NCBI GenBank assembly: GCA_965222205.1
Contig: OZ244932.1
Location: 62,001-126,000, forward strand
Direction: 5' to 3'
Length of the DNA: 64,000 nt
From: RHLJ01 sp965222205
GTDB taxonomy: Bacteria > Bacteroidota > Rhodothermia > Balneolales > Balneolaceae
Below the pieces are notes generated by a model. The model ran no database searches, had not been told where the DNA came from, and saw only the letters and a program-made list of their open reading frames with translations. Below, piece after piece: positions 1 through 8,539 of this stretch (the first letter of the stretch is position 1; the number at the start of each line of letters is the position of its first letter). Made by a program: the position numbers and the translations under genes.

Positions 1-426
1 ATGGTGTTTACTATTATCGGAGTGATTGTAGTCGGCGCTCCTATTTGGATCATATTCTTGTATCAAAGTATTTCAGCACTCTTTGCTCACCTTACCCACG
101 CGAATATCAAAATGCCAAGAAAAATAGACCGAGCTTTATCGTGGATCTTCATTACTCCTTTAATGCATAAAGTGCACCACCACTATACTCAGCCTTTAAC
201 GGATACCAATTACGGGAACATTTTTGCGGTTTGGGATCGCTTATTTGGCACCTTTGCTCAGGTGGATGACATGAAGGAACTAAAATATGGAATCGATACT
301 CATCTTGACCCTAAGGAAAACGATAATCTCGGAAACCTTTTAAAGATTCCCTTTCAGAAATACCGACCTCCGGTTGGCTCTAAGTTTGGAGGAGAGGATG
401 AATCTGTAGATAATGAGTCAGATTAA
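1..426 (+). CDS. Fatty acid hydroxylase / sterol desaturase family protein, C-terminal part
   Basis: Membrane di-iron hydroxylase of the fatty acid hydroxylase superfamily, which hydroxylates or desaturates lipid chains or carotenoids. The visible 141 residues hold a hydrophobic segment (about 1-30), a histidine in FAHLTHANI (about 29-37), and the hallmark HKVHHHY box (about 56-62) followed by the family's NYGNIFAVWDRLFGTF signature. The other histidine boxes of the family are missing and members usually run to about 250-330 residues, so the gene almost certainly starts before the window. The ATG at base 1 is probably an internal methionine. The acidic C-terminal tail is poorly conserved in such proteins. 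The 3' end overlaps the end of the convergent TraB-like gene by four bases. Substrate cannot be inferred from this fragment. Confidence 0.85.
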   Translation: MVFTIIGVIVVGAPIWIIFLYQSISALFAHLTHANIKMPRKIDRALSWIFITPLMHKVHHHYTQPLTDTNYGNIFAVWDRLFGTFAQVDDMKELKYGIDTHLDPKENDNLGNLLKIPFQKYRPPVGSKFGGEDESVDNESD

Positions 427-1313
427 TTAAGCAGTTCGTGAGCGAGCGTTTTTTCAATTCTTGGAGCATGGCTCGTACCCATAGTTACAAACACAGTTTC
501 CCCTTTTGCCACGAGTTCAATAATAATTTGAACCATATGTTTATCTCGAAAAAGATTCGAATCATTCCAAATTTCCCGGAGATACCCTTCAGGCCACCCT
601 TTGGCACTTAGATGTGCCTTCCAATCGAAATCAGGATAATCTCTATTCAGGATGTCTTCAATATCTTTACTTGATCGAATTAGATTTTGAAGCCCTTGGT
701 AGGCTGTTCTCTCCTCAATGAGTTTATCCAACAATGCTTCACTGTTATTCTCACGATAATTTATAGAATAAGAGAAGTAAGGTCTGAGTACATAAAACAA
801 AGCCAGTTGTTGTCCTGAATATTTATTTAGAAGAAAGGACACTTCCTTTTCCCGTTCAGGTTCCCACGTATAAACACGCGCATCATCTTTTTTTGCAAGT
901 GCAGCTGTTAACCCTCGTTCACCATATTTTTCAATCGGATTTTGGGTCAACGCAAACAAAAACCCCAATCTGCTTTCAACTAATGCCACCGAAGGTTTAA
1001 CCTGATTCCATTTAACTTTTATTGAGTCTAAATGATGGTGTTCAAGATCATTTGTATGGTCAACACCTATGATATGTGCGGAGCCTTCCAAGTTAGATAT
1101 AGAAAAGTAATAAGGTCGCCTGTGGGTGTTAACGATATCATCATATTGGTCCATCGACATAATTGATACTTCGAGTACATCATACTCCTCCACATTAAAA
1201 TAGGGAGGGGACATCCATAAAACATTGGTATAGAACAAGAGTAAAACTGAGAGGATATAAACCACCAATGTTATTCCTATTCCTTTAAAAACTCTTTTAG
1301 CGTTCAAACTCAT
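423..1313 (-). CDS. Membrane-anchored TraB/GumN-like protein
   Basis: Last gene of the minus-strand operon that begins at 5609. The protein has 296 residues with one N-terminal membrane segment (about 10-30), so most of it lies outside the cytoplasm. Sequence features resemble the TraB/GumN (Tiki-like) superfamily: an early IIGVDHTND stretch, a P-S-VALVESR strand about 30 residues later, and a late VTMGTSHAPRIE motif near the C terminus that matches the second conserved G-x-x-H strand. TraB/Tiki proteins have been proposed to be metal-dependent peptidases, but no bacterial member of this shape has a known substrate. The gene starts 4 bp after the DUF1579-like gene, so it is probably co-transcribed with it. 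Family assignment rests on motifs only, so confidence in function is low. Confidence 0.6.
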   Translation of the reverse strand: MSLNAKRVFKGIGITLVVYILSVLLLFYTNVLWMSPPYFNVEEYDVLEVSIMSMDQYDDIVNTHRRPYYFSISNLEGSAHIIGVDHTNDLEHHHLDSIKVKWNQVKPSVALVESRLGFLFALTQNPIEKYGERGLTAALAKKDDARVYTWEPEREKEVSFLLNKYSGQQLALFYVLRPYFSYSINYRENNSEALLDKLIEERTAYQGLQNLIRSSKDIEDILNRDYPDFDWKAHLSAKGWPEGYLREIWNDSNLFRDKHMVQIIIELVAKGETVFVTMGTSHAPRIEKTLAHELLN

Positions 1314-1317
1314 AATT

Positions 1318-2289
1318 TCAATGCTCTTTTATCAGAATATTATGAGTCTTTTCACCCTGAGAAAACTCATCTAACTGATAGCTATTTCTCTCAATAATAA
1401 CTTTTCTGCTTCTAGAATTATTCCGGTTAGATAATCGAAGTGTACCATCAGTTATTTTGCCATAATAGATTTCTGCTTTTTGAGAAATATTATCAAATAC
1501 TAACTCTTCGTAAACTTGCGCATAGGTATTGAAAGTAAGCACTGAAAGCTGGTCGTAATTTACTGACTTGAGTAGCGTAATTACTGAGCAGCCATCAAGA
1601 ATACCGTAAAAAAACACCAAACTATCCTGAGCGTTAATAGATTCATATTCACTTAATTTCTTAATCAAATTGAACTGGCTTAAATCACATCTTGTAAGTG
1701 CATGGTTAGTATGATTTTCATTTCCCGGCAAAAGTTGAGGTGCCACTCCCTTGCTTCTTGAAAACTCCATAATCCAATTATTTGTCCAGGTTTTTCCAGA
1801 ATCTTTGGAATAAGCATCGTCCCATCTCAGACTATTAGTTGTTATATCTGAAAAAGTATACCGACTTAGTAAAGTAGTTGAATCATCAATAGCCCTGCTA
1901 CTAAAAAACTCACCTCTTCCATGTCGAAAATTCCCTTTTAAAGAGGTCGTCCCGGACCTGTTTTTACCAGGCCAGTTTAGCCAAATAGTCCATTTATTTT
2001 CATCTTTATCAAAGTGTCTTAAACTATACCCTATAATCCCATTGGGTTTGTCTTTTTCTTCCCAGAGCTCTAAAATGGCATTGCCATCTAATAGAGAATA
2101 AATTCTTGCGCTCGATAGATGTTGATCTTTCCAGGTATTACCCTGCTGATACACTCTCAAATTCACATCCCACTCACCAATCCAAAAATCAAACGCCCGA
2201 TTTTTTTCGGTTTGAGCTTGCAGGATGCTTATTGCCAGAATATTGATGCAAGCAATTAGAAGATTTATTTTCAATATGGGATTATTCAT
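1318..2289 (-). CDS. Exported protein with N-terminal DUF1579-like domain
   Basis: A 323-residue protein with an N-terminal signal peptide (about 1-25, ending near ILQAQ). The segment from RAFDFWIGEWDVNLRVY (about 32-48) through the region near residue 180 resembles the DUF1579/lipocalin-like fold: an FxxGxW motif, then repeated beta strands with GYSLRHFD and WTIWLNWPG. The C-terminal half (about 185-323) has no recognisable domain and is rich in beta-strand-like sequence. Function is unknown; DUF1579 proteins are small secreted beta-barrel proteins of undetermined role. The gene lies 10 bp after the polysaccharide deacetylase gene and 4 bp before the TraB-like gene. This spacing places it in the five-gene exported-protein operon. 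Confidence 0.7.
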   Translation of the reverse strand: MNNPILKINLLIACINILAISILQAQTEKNRAFDFWIGEWDVNLRVYQQGNTWKDQHLSSARIYSLLDGNAILELWEEKDKPNGIIGYSLRHFDKDENKWTIWLNWPGKNRSGTTSLKGNFRHGRGEFFSSRAIDDSTTLLSRYTFSDITTNSLRWDDAYSKDSGKTWTNNWIMEFSRSKGVAPQLLPGNENHTNHALTRCDLSQFNLIKKLSEYESINAQDSLVFFYGILDGCSVITLLKSVNYDQLSVLTFNTYAQVYEELVFDNISQKAEIYYGKITDGTLRLSNRNNSRSRKVIIERNSYQLDEFSQGEKTHNILIKEH

Positions 2290-2299
2290 CGATCGAACC

Positions 2300-3208
2300 C
2301 TAATTACGTGAAAGGTGTTCTTGATATAGTTCTAAAATAGAATCTGACACTTTTGGTTGAGGTGGAGGGTTTATTCCATCTTCAATCATCCATCTTTGAA
2401 TCCAAGATATTCCTCTCTGATGCGTGCCTTCCGGCAACAAATAAGCTTCATCGGAGAGTGCTTCATCAAGAGTGATAAAGTCATAGTTTCTGGTTTTGAA
2501 GACAGCTATCAATTTATCAATGTGATCCGCATTTAGCTCGTTGGCATGTATCAATAAAACCTGAGGCAATTCATATCCGAGATAATTGAGGGATAAATTT
2601 TCATAATACAGAACCACCTCTTCCATGTAACTCAGATAATCTTGAGCTATTCGTTTTTTTAACTCCGTGTCTGCTTTTTTATAACAGAAAGCATAGATGT
2701 ATTCATCATTATCAATAGTTACCGGAGCAGTTATATAAGAATTTTCAATCAGGAATTTGTCTAAAGCTAAACGGTAGTTTTCTGTGGGTCCCGTTCTTAA
2801 TTGCGTATGGCGAAAGTACTTGAGCTTCTTTTGTTCATTTTCGAGCAATGAGCGGATAACCTTCTCTCCTTTTAAAATGTCGGTTTTATATGCAGAAAGA
2901 TCTGTTTCATTAATAAAAACATGAGAGTATGTATGATTACCCAAATCAAGATCTTTACTCACCCAATCTTGTAAAAGTTCTACTCTTTCTTTTATAAGTT
3001 TATTCTGATCATAAAGTTTGCCTTCATTAACAAACCCGGTAACAGGTATACCACTTTCCTCAAAAAAAGCAGTTAGCCTGGTCATGGTATAATCATAGGA
3101 ATCATCAGTCCCGGGAAGGTCGTCTATTGTAACACTTACTCTTCTTTCCTGACCTTGAACAGAATAATTGAATAGGATAAATAATAAGACTATTAACAGT
3201 CGGTACAT
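2300..3208 (-). CDS. Exported polysaccharide deacetylase (NodB homology domain)
   Basis: Carbohydrate esterase family 4-type deacetylase of 302 residues with a cleavable signal peptide (about 1-20). Metal and catalytic residues are visible: VTIDDLPG, with the Asp pair at 29-30, and GNHTYSH, with His 92 and His 96. Together these give the D-H-H metal triad of NodB domains. Such enzymes remove N-acetyl groups from peptidoglycan, chitin or other GlcNAc polymers, or O-acetyl groups from xylan; which applies here is not evident. The start codon shares one base with the stop of the preceding gene (3208), showing translational coupling. It is the clearest enzyme in an operon that also encodes a double alpha/beta hydrolase. 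Confidence 0.88.
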   Translation of the reverse strand: MYRLLIVLLFILFNYSVQGQERRVSVTIDDLPGTDDSYDYTMTRLTAFFEESGIPVTGFVNEGKLYDQNKLIKERVELLQDWVSKDLDLGNHTYSHVFINETDLSAYKTDILKGEKVIRSLLENEQKKLKYFRHTQLRTGPTENYRLALDKFLIENSYITAPVTIDNDEYIYAFCYKKADTELKKRIAQDYLSYMEEVVLYYENLSLNYLGYELPQVLLIHANELNADHIDKLIAVFKTRNYDFITLDEALSDEAYLLPEGTHQRGISWIQRWMIEDGINPPPQPKVSDSILELYQEHLSRN

Positions 3209-3933
3209 TAATCTTTTGAAACTTTTAGCAGAGTTATCACACTAATTACTTGCCCCTTAGTAGAATAATCTTGTTTGATAAGATATGGAGGTTGATCAGT
3301 CACAAAACTTGTAAGTGTGTCACCACTTTCTAGTTCAACAACAAACACCCGGCAACTAAATTCACCATCATTTACTGTAACAACTTCTTTACGATCATAT
3401 TCGAAAACAGCTGAAGGCCCAACCTCAAGTCCGGTTGGTGTTTTCCTCCAACGATTGAGGCTAAATGATGTTTCAGAATGGTCTATTCCTGATAGCTGCC
3501 AGTAAGCAAATGTTCCATCAAAAACAGGATTCATACTTTCAATAGCCTGCTCTTTCATTTCCACTTCCGAATATTCTCTAAGTTCTACTTTACCATCCAA
3601 ATAGGTTGCTTTGTTATATGTCCAGCTTGGTATTGGCAGTTGGAAGTTTCTATAAACAAAAGCTCCATTTAAGGAAGAAATACCTATAACATCAGTAATT
3701 TTTTGAGAAGGGTTCGATAAATCAGGCATGCTCATTATAATGTTGTACACACTTTCATCCGGCGAAAAACTTGTTGATATATCTAATTTATTTCCCATCT
3801 GTGAATATTCAGCCCGGAAAGGTTTAAAGTCAAATGTGTATGTGTCAGAATCGGGGTGTATTTCTACGTTATTATTTAAAACAAGCGTAATACTGGTTAG
3901 AAGGATTATGATTAAGCTTTTCATCGTTTTCAC
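3208..3933 (-). CDS. Exported hypothetical protein, beta-strand rich
   Basis: A 241-residue protein with a signal peptide (about 1-22). The mature part alternates short hydrophobic and polar strands (for example FRAEYSQMGNKLDIST, VYNIIMSMPD, FVVELESGDTLTSFV), as in periplasmic lipid-binding or DUF3108-like beta-sandwich proteins. I cannot assign it to a family with confidence. The start overlaps the end of the upstream alpha/beta hydrolase gene by four bases (3930-3933) and the stop overlaps the deacetylase start by one base. It is therefore strictly coupled to both neighbours and presumably serves the same envelope process. Confidence 0.65.
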   Translation of the reverse strand: MKTMKSLIIILLTSITLVLNNNVEIHPDSDTYTFDFKPFRAEYSQMGNKLDISTSFSPDESVYNIIMSMPDLSNPSQKITDVIGISSLNGAFVYRNFQLPIPSWTYNKATYLDGKVELREYSEVEMKEQAIESMNPVFDGTFAYWQLSGIDHSETSFSLNRWRKTPTGLEVGPSAVFEYDRKEVVTVNDGEFSCRVFVVELESGDTLTSFVTDQPPYLIKQDYSTKGQVISVITLLKVSKD

Positions 3934-5609
3934 TCCTTTATTTTTTCTATGATTTCTTCAATGAGGTTTATATATGTCAACCCGGCTTCTTCCTTTTTTA
4001 ACTCTGGAATTGTAAGTGAACGAACAGAAGTGAACTCACCGTGAGTTAATGTGTAATCAGCTACAATCTTTATATGATTACTATATCTGCTGATAAGATC
4101 TGTGCTTTTCCCATATCCGGATTCAGGTCCTGTGTAGTGAGTTACCGGGAAGGAGATACCACTTAAAACAGAATCTGATAAGAGAGCTTCACCATATTCG
4201 TAGCCGATGGAAGAATCAAGGCTAATAAAAGCCTTGGGGTTTAGGTTTGAAGCTATCTCTAAAGTGGGAACCCCTTCGAAACTCCACGAGATAAATGAAA
4301 TTCCAACGGTGTCAACAAGTTCTTTCTCCTGCAAATAACTGATAGCCCTCAGCAAATCCAGTTTGTATTCTCGTACACCATCGGAATTAAAGGGAAGGCG
4401 TTCACCTTTCTTAAGACCAGTTCTTGGAACCGATAAAACCGAGAACCCTGCTCCTGCAATTTTTTCTGCTAATGAGGTAAAATAAATGGGGTGCGCACCG
4501 GATAAAACGATAAGGTTAGATTTATTCCGCGAAGAGTATTCATTAGGATGAATAGTAGTTTCTTCATTCAAAAAAGTACTTAGTGCTTCTTCCGAAATTT
4601 GTTCTGAACCAAAACTTGTTAATATCCTTGTAAAAGTAGTTAGATTTTCCTGTATTGTTTTTTCAGGATTGATTTGGCGTATATACTCTTCCTTCGTAAT
4701 CCCTGAACCAACTGAAGTACTTTGTTGAGGATACCAATACCAGGCTCTGACTGGTTTATGTTGCTGTAAAGAATCCCATTCTTCTGAAGGTCTGTTAAGT
4801 TCAAATACTCTGAACCCAATGTTACGTTCTCTACCTTTAAAAGAATCAAGAAATCGAAGAAGTGGAGCCCAGTCTTGTTCTTCTTGAATAAGCACGGAAG
4901 CCCCGTGCCGTCCCTTAGAATGATGAATTGTAGGTTCTAATCCGTCAGGAAGAAAGCCGGCTATTTCTTTAACCATATCAAGTTCTGTGCTACCAGCCGA
5001 TAAGTAAACAGGTTGACTGATCTTTTGAGCCCAGTTAGAAAGAAGGGTTGTGTCGGTAGGATGGTATTCGCCGGGAGAATAAGCGGTAATACCATCAATT
5101 GGATAACCATCGTATGCTAGTTTAAAAACCAGCATAGCTGAAAAAGAAGAGCCAAGAACTATTGTTTTACCTTTGTAACCTGCATCAGAAATATAGCTTA
5201 CCGCGGCTTTCATATCATCGTATGCTTTCCAGATTACAGGCCAGACTTCATTAAGTTGGTACTCCTCTGTTCTTTCATAATTTTCTACAACTTCATAGGT
5301 GCCATTTCTTTCAGCGGTCTTATTAGGAACGTCATTCCAAAAGTCTTGCTTACCCCACCTAAGATCTACTGCCAGACAGTTAAACCCGTACTCCTGGAGT
5401 TTAGGAGCGATAGTTCTGAATTCTCCTCTGCTTGAAACAGATTGATGGAAAAGAATAATAGTCGGAGCTTCTTTATCGGCATGGTATAAATCTGCAGTTA
5501 TTGTAAGATCCTCATCAGATAAAAAAGAAATCTCCTGATGATTTTGTGCAAAGGTGTTGCTTGCGAATGACAGGATGTAGACTACCGAAACTAAAAAGTA
5601 AGTTTTCAA
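3930..5609 (-). CDS. Exported protein with two tandem alpha/beta hydrolase domains
   Basis: First gene of the minus-strand operon. The 559-residue protein has a signal peptide (about 1-21). Domain one (about 30-255) is dienelactone-hydrolase-like: an oxyanion strand TIILFHQS, the nucleophile elbow VLGSSFSA with Ser 155, and a late Asp/His region ending in GRHGAS (His near 235). Domain two (about 350-555) repeats the fold, with LIVLSGAH and an elbow ISFISWSFEG that departs from GxSxG, so it may be degenerate or use an unusual nucleophile. The fused arrangement suggests an intramolecular duplication. The substrate is unknown; an ester is likely. The gene is divergent from the LytS/LytTR pair starting at 5777, which could regulate it. 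Confidence 0.8.
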   Translation of the reverse strand: MKTYFLVSVVYILSFASNTFAQNHQEISFLSDEDLTITADLYHADKEAPTIILFHQSVSSRGEFRTIAPKLQEYGFNCLAVDLRWGKQDFWNDVPNKTAERNGTYEVVENYERTEEYQLNEVWPVIWKAYDDMKAAVSYISDAGYKGKTIVLGSSFSAMLVFKLAYDGYPIDGITAYSPGEYHPTDTTLLSNWAQKISQPVYLSAGSTELDMVKEIAGFLPDGLEPTIHHSKGRHGASVLIQEEQDWAPLLRFLDSFKGRERNIGFRVFELNRPSEEWDSLQQHKPVRAWYWYPQQSTSVGSGITKEEYIRQINPEKTIQENLTTFTRILTSFGSEQISEEALSTFLNEETTIHPNEYSSRNKSNLIVLSGAHPIYFTSLAEKIAGAGFSVLSVPRTGLKKGERLPFNSDGVREYKLDLLRAISYLQEKELVDTVGISFISWSFEGVPTLEIASNLNPKAFISLDSSIGYEYGEALLSDSVLSGISFPVTHYTGPESGYGKSTDLISRYSNHIKIVADYTLTHGEFTSVRSLTIPELKKEEAGLTYINLIEEIIEKIKE

Positions 5610-5776
5610 AATTTTATCTTTTTATCCGAAGCTAATTCCAGCTCTCAAAAAAAGGGGACATATGATATGAAAACGTAGCTTATTGCTACCAATATGAATG
5701 ATTTTGAATTATCAAAAACGAAATATCAGGCTATATTAATGTTTACGAATTTAAATACGCTACATAACCAGAAGGG

Positions 5777-6832
5777 ATGATTAATACCCAGAAGATATCT
5801 ACCTACAATTTATTACTCATTGCGTGGCTTTTTCTATGCCTTCTGGGGGGGTTGGAAACATTGATGGTTTTTCTTTTTAAACCGGAAGTTATACAATCAT
5901 CAAAGGTGTATTGGTTTCCAATTATGAGAGTATTAAACGGTTACGCAGCTATTACTCTGGTATTATATCCCGGTTATAAATGGCTGAGAAGTAAAAGTAT
6001 ACTCAATCAGATTTTGGGTTACTTATTTGTACTAATTCTGTTCGTGTTGGTTTATTTGATATTCTCAGTTGGTCAATTCCAGCTTATTTTTATGGGGATT
6101 AATTTTGAATTGTTTGTAGCAGGAGTATTCGAAACGATGATGACAGACTTACATCATATTGCTGCATATTATTTCTTCTTATTATTTATTTGTGCAAGTA
6201 AAGGGTACTACGATGAAAAGACCACCGCCATAATTAAGAGGGAGCAGTTGGAAAAGGAGCTAACAGAAACAAAATTCACTGTTCTTCAAAGGCAATTACA
6301 ACCTCATTTTCTCTTCAATACGTTAAATAGTGCAATTACTATTATGGATGAGAAGAAAAAATCTGCCCAGGAAATGTTATTAGATTTAAGTGAACTACTC
6401 AGAAATTCACTTGAGACTGATTTTGGCAAACTAATTCCATTAAAAAAAGAGATAGAAATACTAGAGAATTATCTGAGTATTGAAAAAAAAAGATTCGAAT
6501 ATCAATTAAACTATAGAATTGAAGTTCAAAAAAATCTGGAAAAAGTAAAAGTACTTCCCTTTTTGTTTCAACCGCTTGCTGAGAATGCGATAAAGCACGG
6601 ATATAAAGGAGAAGTTGGTATACTGAATTTGGAAATTGATGTAGCCATAAACGATGGCAGAATTATTATTAAAGTGAGTAATGATGGGGCACCACTTAAG
6701 AATTACAACAATGGAATAGGGTTACAGAACTTAAAAGAGAGACTAGAGAATACATACGGGGATACATATTATTTCAGTTTGCATCAAGAAAATGAAAGAG
6801 TAATAAATACAATTGAGTTTCCATCAAAATGA
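5777..6832 (+). CDS. LytS/YehU-type sensor histidine kinase
   Basis: Inner-membrane sensor kinase of 351 residues. The N-terminal 140 residues hold about four hydrophobic segments (near 10-35, 48-66, 78-105 and 122-140). They are followed by a short linker and the His_kinase domain (PF06580 type) with QLQPHFLFNTLN; the phosphoacceptor is His 177. The ATPase part shows PLAENAIKHGY (N-box Asn near 270) and a GIGLQNLKERL G-box near 315. No extra sensory domain is seen, so the membrane part is probably the sensor. The stop overlaps the ATG of the response regulator gene by four bases (6829-6832), which defines a two-component pair. The pair is divergent from the exported hydrolase operon ending upstream at 5609. 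Confidence 0.93.
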   Translation: MINTQKISTYNLLLIAWLFLCLLGGLETLMVFLFKPEVIQSSKVYWFPIMRVLNGYAAITLVLYPGYKWLRSKSILNQILGYLFVLILFVLVYLIFSVGQFQLIFMGINFELFVAGVFETMMTDLHHIAAYYFFLLFICASKGYYDEKTTAIIKREQLEKELTETKFTVLQRQLQPHFLFNTLNSAITIMDEKKKSAQEMLLDLSELLRNSLETDFGKLIPLKKEIEILENYLSIEKKRFEYQLNYRIEVQKNLEKVKVLPFLFQPLAENAIKHGYKGEVGILNLEIDVAINDGRIIIKVSNDGAPLKNYNNGIGLQNLKERLENTYGDTYYFSLHQENERVINTIEFPSK

Positions 6833-7587
6833 AAATTAAAACAGTAATAGTTGACGATGAAGCTCCCGCAAGAAGGCGAATAAAAAGCTTATTGGCAAAA
6901 CATGAAGAATTCGAATTAGTTGGAGAAGCAGATAGTGGAAATCAGGCTATTGATTTAATCAATGCAATTCAACCTGATTTCTTGATATTGGATATCCAGC
7001 TTAAAGATATGACTGGTTTCGATGTGTTAAAGCAAATACAAGCTGTTGCTATGGAAGTTGTTTTTATTACTGCATACGATAAATTTGCAATTCGCGCTTT
7101 CGAAAAAGGTGCTGTTGATTATCTCCTTAAACCGTACAAAGTGCATAGATTCGAAGATGCTTTAAAGCGTATTATCAAACGTTTCAAAGATGGAGAGGTT
7201 TCTTTAATTAAAGGGATGTATAGCAAACTGCTGGCAATTAGTGATAAGAAGCCGGTGATCGAAGTTAATGAAGGAAAGACTACGCATTTTATTGACTATA
7301 CTTCGCTAATATATATTCAGGCGGATGGATATCATTGCAATTTTGTTTCAGATTCAGAACCAAAAAAAATGATCAGAGTTTCTTTAAAAGAAATGGAAAA
7401 TATACTGCCCGATACCTTTAAAAGAGTTGGCAGGTCTTATATTTTAAATCTCGAGAAAGTGAAAAGTTATAGAAAGCTAAAAAATTCAATTGATATTGAG
7501 TTAAAAGGGGCCGGGACATTTTCCTTTAGCGGTACTAAAGCTGATAAGCTTTATAGAAATATTGTGAATAAAGTTTCTGAAAGGTAG
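6829..7587 (+). CDS. LytTR-family response regulator
   Basis: A 252-residue response regulator. The receiver domain (about 1-120) has the acidic pair Asp 9-Asp 10, phosphoacceptor Asp 55 in LILDIQ, and the conserved Lys in LLKPYK. The C-terminal LytTR DNA-binding domain (about 145-250) shows the family's FKRVGRSYILNLEKVKSY signature. It is partner of the kinase encoded immediately upstream, with overlapping stop and start codons. LytTR regulators bind pairs of direct repeats; I could not define a convincing pair in the 5610-5776 divergent region. Likely targets by position are the exported-protein operon on the other side and possibly the following AraC gene. Confidence 0.93.
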   Translation: MKIKTVIVDDEAPARRRIKSLLAKHEEFELVGEADSGNQAIDLINAIQPDFLILDIQLKDMTGFDVLKQIQAVAMEVVFITAYDKFAIRAFEKGAVDYLLKPYKVHRFEDALKRIIKRFKDGEVSLIKGMYSKLLAISDKKPVIEVNEGKTTHFIDYTSLIYIQADGYHCNFVSDSEPKKMIRVSLKEMENILPDTFKRVGRSYILNLEKVKSYRKLKNSIDIELKGAGTFSFSGTKADKLYRNIVNKVSER

Positions 7588-7669
7588 ACAGGTCTGTATA
7601 TTCTTTTTTTTCAGTACCAAGGTATTCAACTTTCAGTTGGTTCTAAGTTTAGAGGAGAAGAGAATAACA

Positions 7670-8461
7670 ATGCGAGCTGGTCAGCCCAAAACCAATATTT
7701 ATTTCCCGAGTGAGGTTTTACAGCCCTGGGTTGATTCATACATCGTACTTCAGCATAGAAAAGATGGCATTAAAGAGGCCCTTCCGTGGACAATTATGCC
7801 CGATTGTACCGGATATTTGATATTCCATTTACTCACTGATCATTCGGTCCTTTCTCTGGTTGGTCCCAGATCAGTTTTCAAAAATATTAATAGAACCAAC
7901 CGGGTTCTTACACTAATTGTGAAATTTAAGCCATGGGGTTTGTTCGATATTCTTTCATTTCCTGTAAGTGAGCTTAAAGACATCTCAATTCCTCTTTCGC
8001 AAATATTTGGATATCGGTCAATTAATCTTAAGTACAACTTAGAAGAGCTGGCACGGGCAGGAGATATCAGGAACTGCTTGAAAGAAGTTGAAGGCTTTAT
8101 GCAAGAGCATCTGGCTGGTAAGAAATCGAATCCGAAAATGGAACGTATTTCAAAGCTGATTTCTATCAACCGTGGTTTAATTTCCATAAGGAAAGTAGCC
8201 GATGAGATGGGTTTCTCAGACCGGTATCTACGAAAGGTATTTTCACTTGAAGTAGGGTTAAGTCCCAAACGATATTCAATGATTACAAGAGTTACCCATG
8301 TCGTTAAAGGTGTTGATGAGGGAAGAGCAAGAGATTGGACAGATCTGGCTTTGTCATCAGGCTATTTTGATCAGTCACACATGGTTGATGACTTCAATAA
8401 TTTACTGGGAGAAAGTCCGGAAGTTTTTATAAATCGGACTAACAGAGAAGAAATTATCTGA
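7670..8461 (+). CDS. AraC-family transcriptional regulator
   Basis: Cytoplasmic DNA-binding regulator of 263 residues. The C-terminal third carries two helix-turn-helix units: ISIRKVADEMGFSDRYLRKVF and LSSGYFDQSHMVDDF. The second matches the AraC signature (GYFDQSHMxxxF), and the protein ends with GESPEVFINR. The N-terminal 150 residues resemble the DUF6597-type ligand-binding part found in many Bacteroidota AraC proteins (PSEVLQPWVDSYIVL, VGPRS, FKPWGLFDILSFP). I chose the ATG at 7670 because a GAGGAG ribosome-binding sequence lies at 7652-7657; the longer frame opening with TTG at 7637 would put that site inside the gene. The ligand and targets are unknown. Confidence 0.88.
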   Translation: MRAGQPKTNIYFPSEVLQPWVDSYIVLQHRKDGIKEALPWTIMPDCTGYLIFHLLTDHSVLSLVGPRSVFKNINRTNRVLTLIVKFKPWGLFDILSFPVSELKDISIPLSQIFGYRSINLKYNLEELARAGDIRNCLKEVEGFMQEHLAGKKSNPKMERISKLISINRGLISIRKVADEMGFSDRYLRKVFSLEVGLSPKRYSMITRVTHVVKGVDEGRARDWTDLALSSGYFDQSHMVDDFNNLLGESPEVFINRTNREEII

Positions 8462-8539
8462 TCAACAGGTTCCGTTTTTTCCAATAGGATTCAGAAAATT
8501 TTTACTAGCTTAGCTCAAATTCAGAAATAATTAAGAGCA

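Noticed and set aside
5610..5776. LytTR binding repeats (ACGAAAT and ACGAATT) in the divergent region
   Set aside because: The two units are about 27 bp apart rather than about two helical turns and match the consensus poorly; a 5-bp inverted repeat GTAGC/GCTAC nearby is also too short.
7588..7636. ACAG-gt-CTGT followed by a T-run as terminator after the LytTR gene
   Set aside because: The stem is only four pairs, too short to call a terminator.
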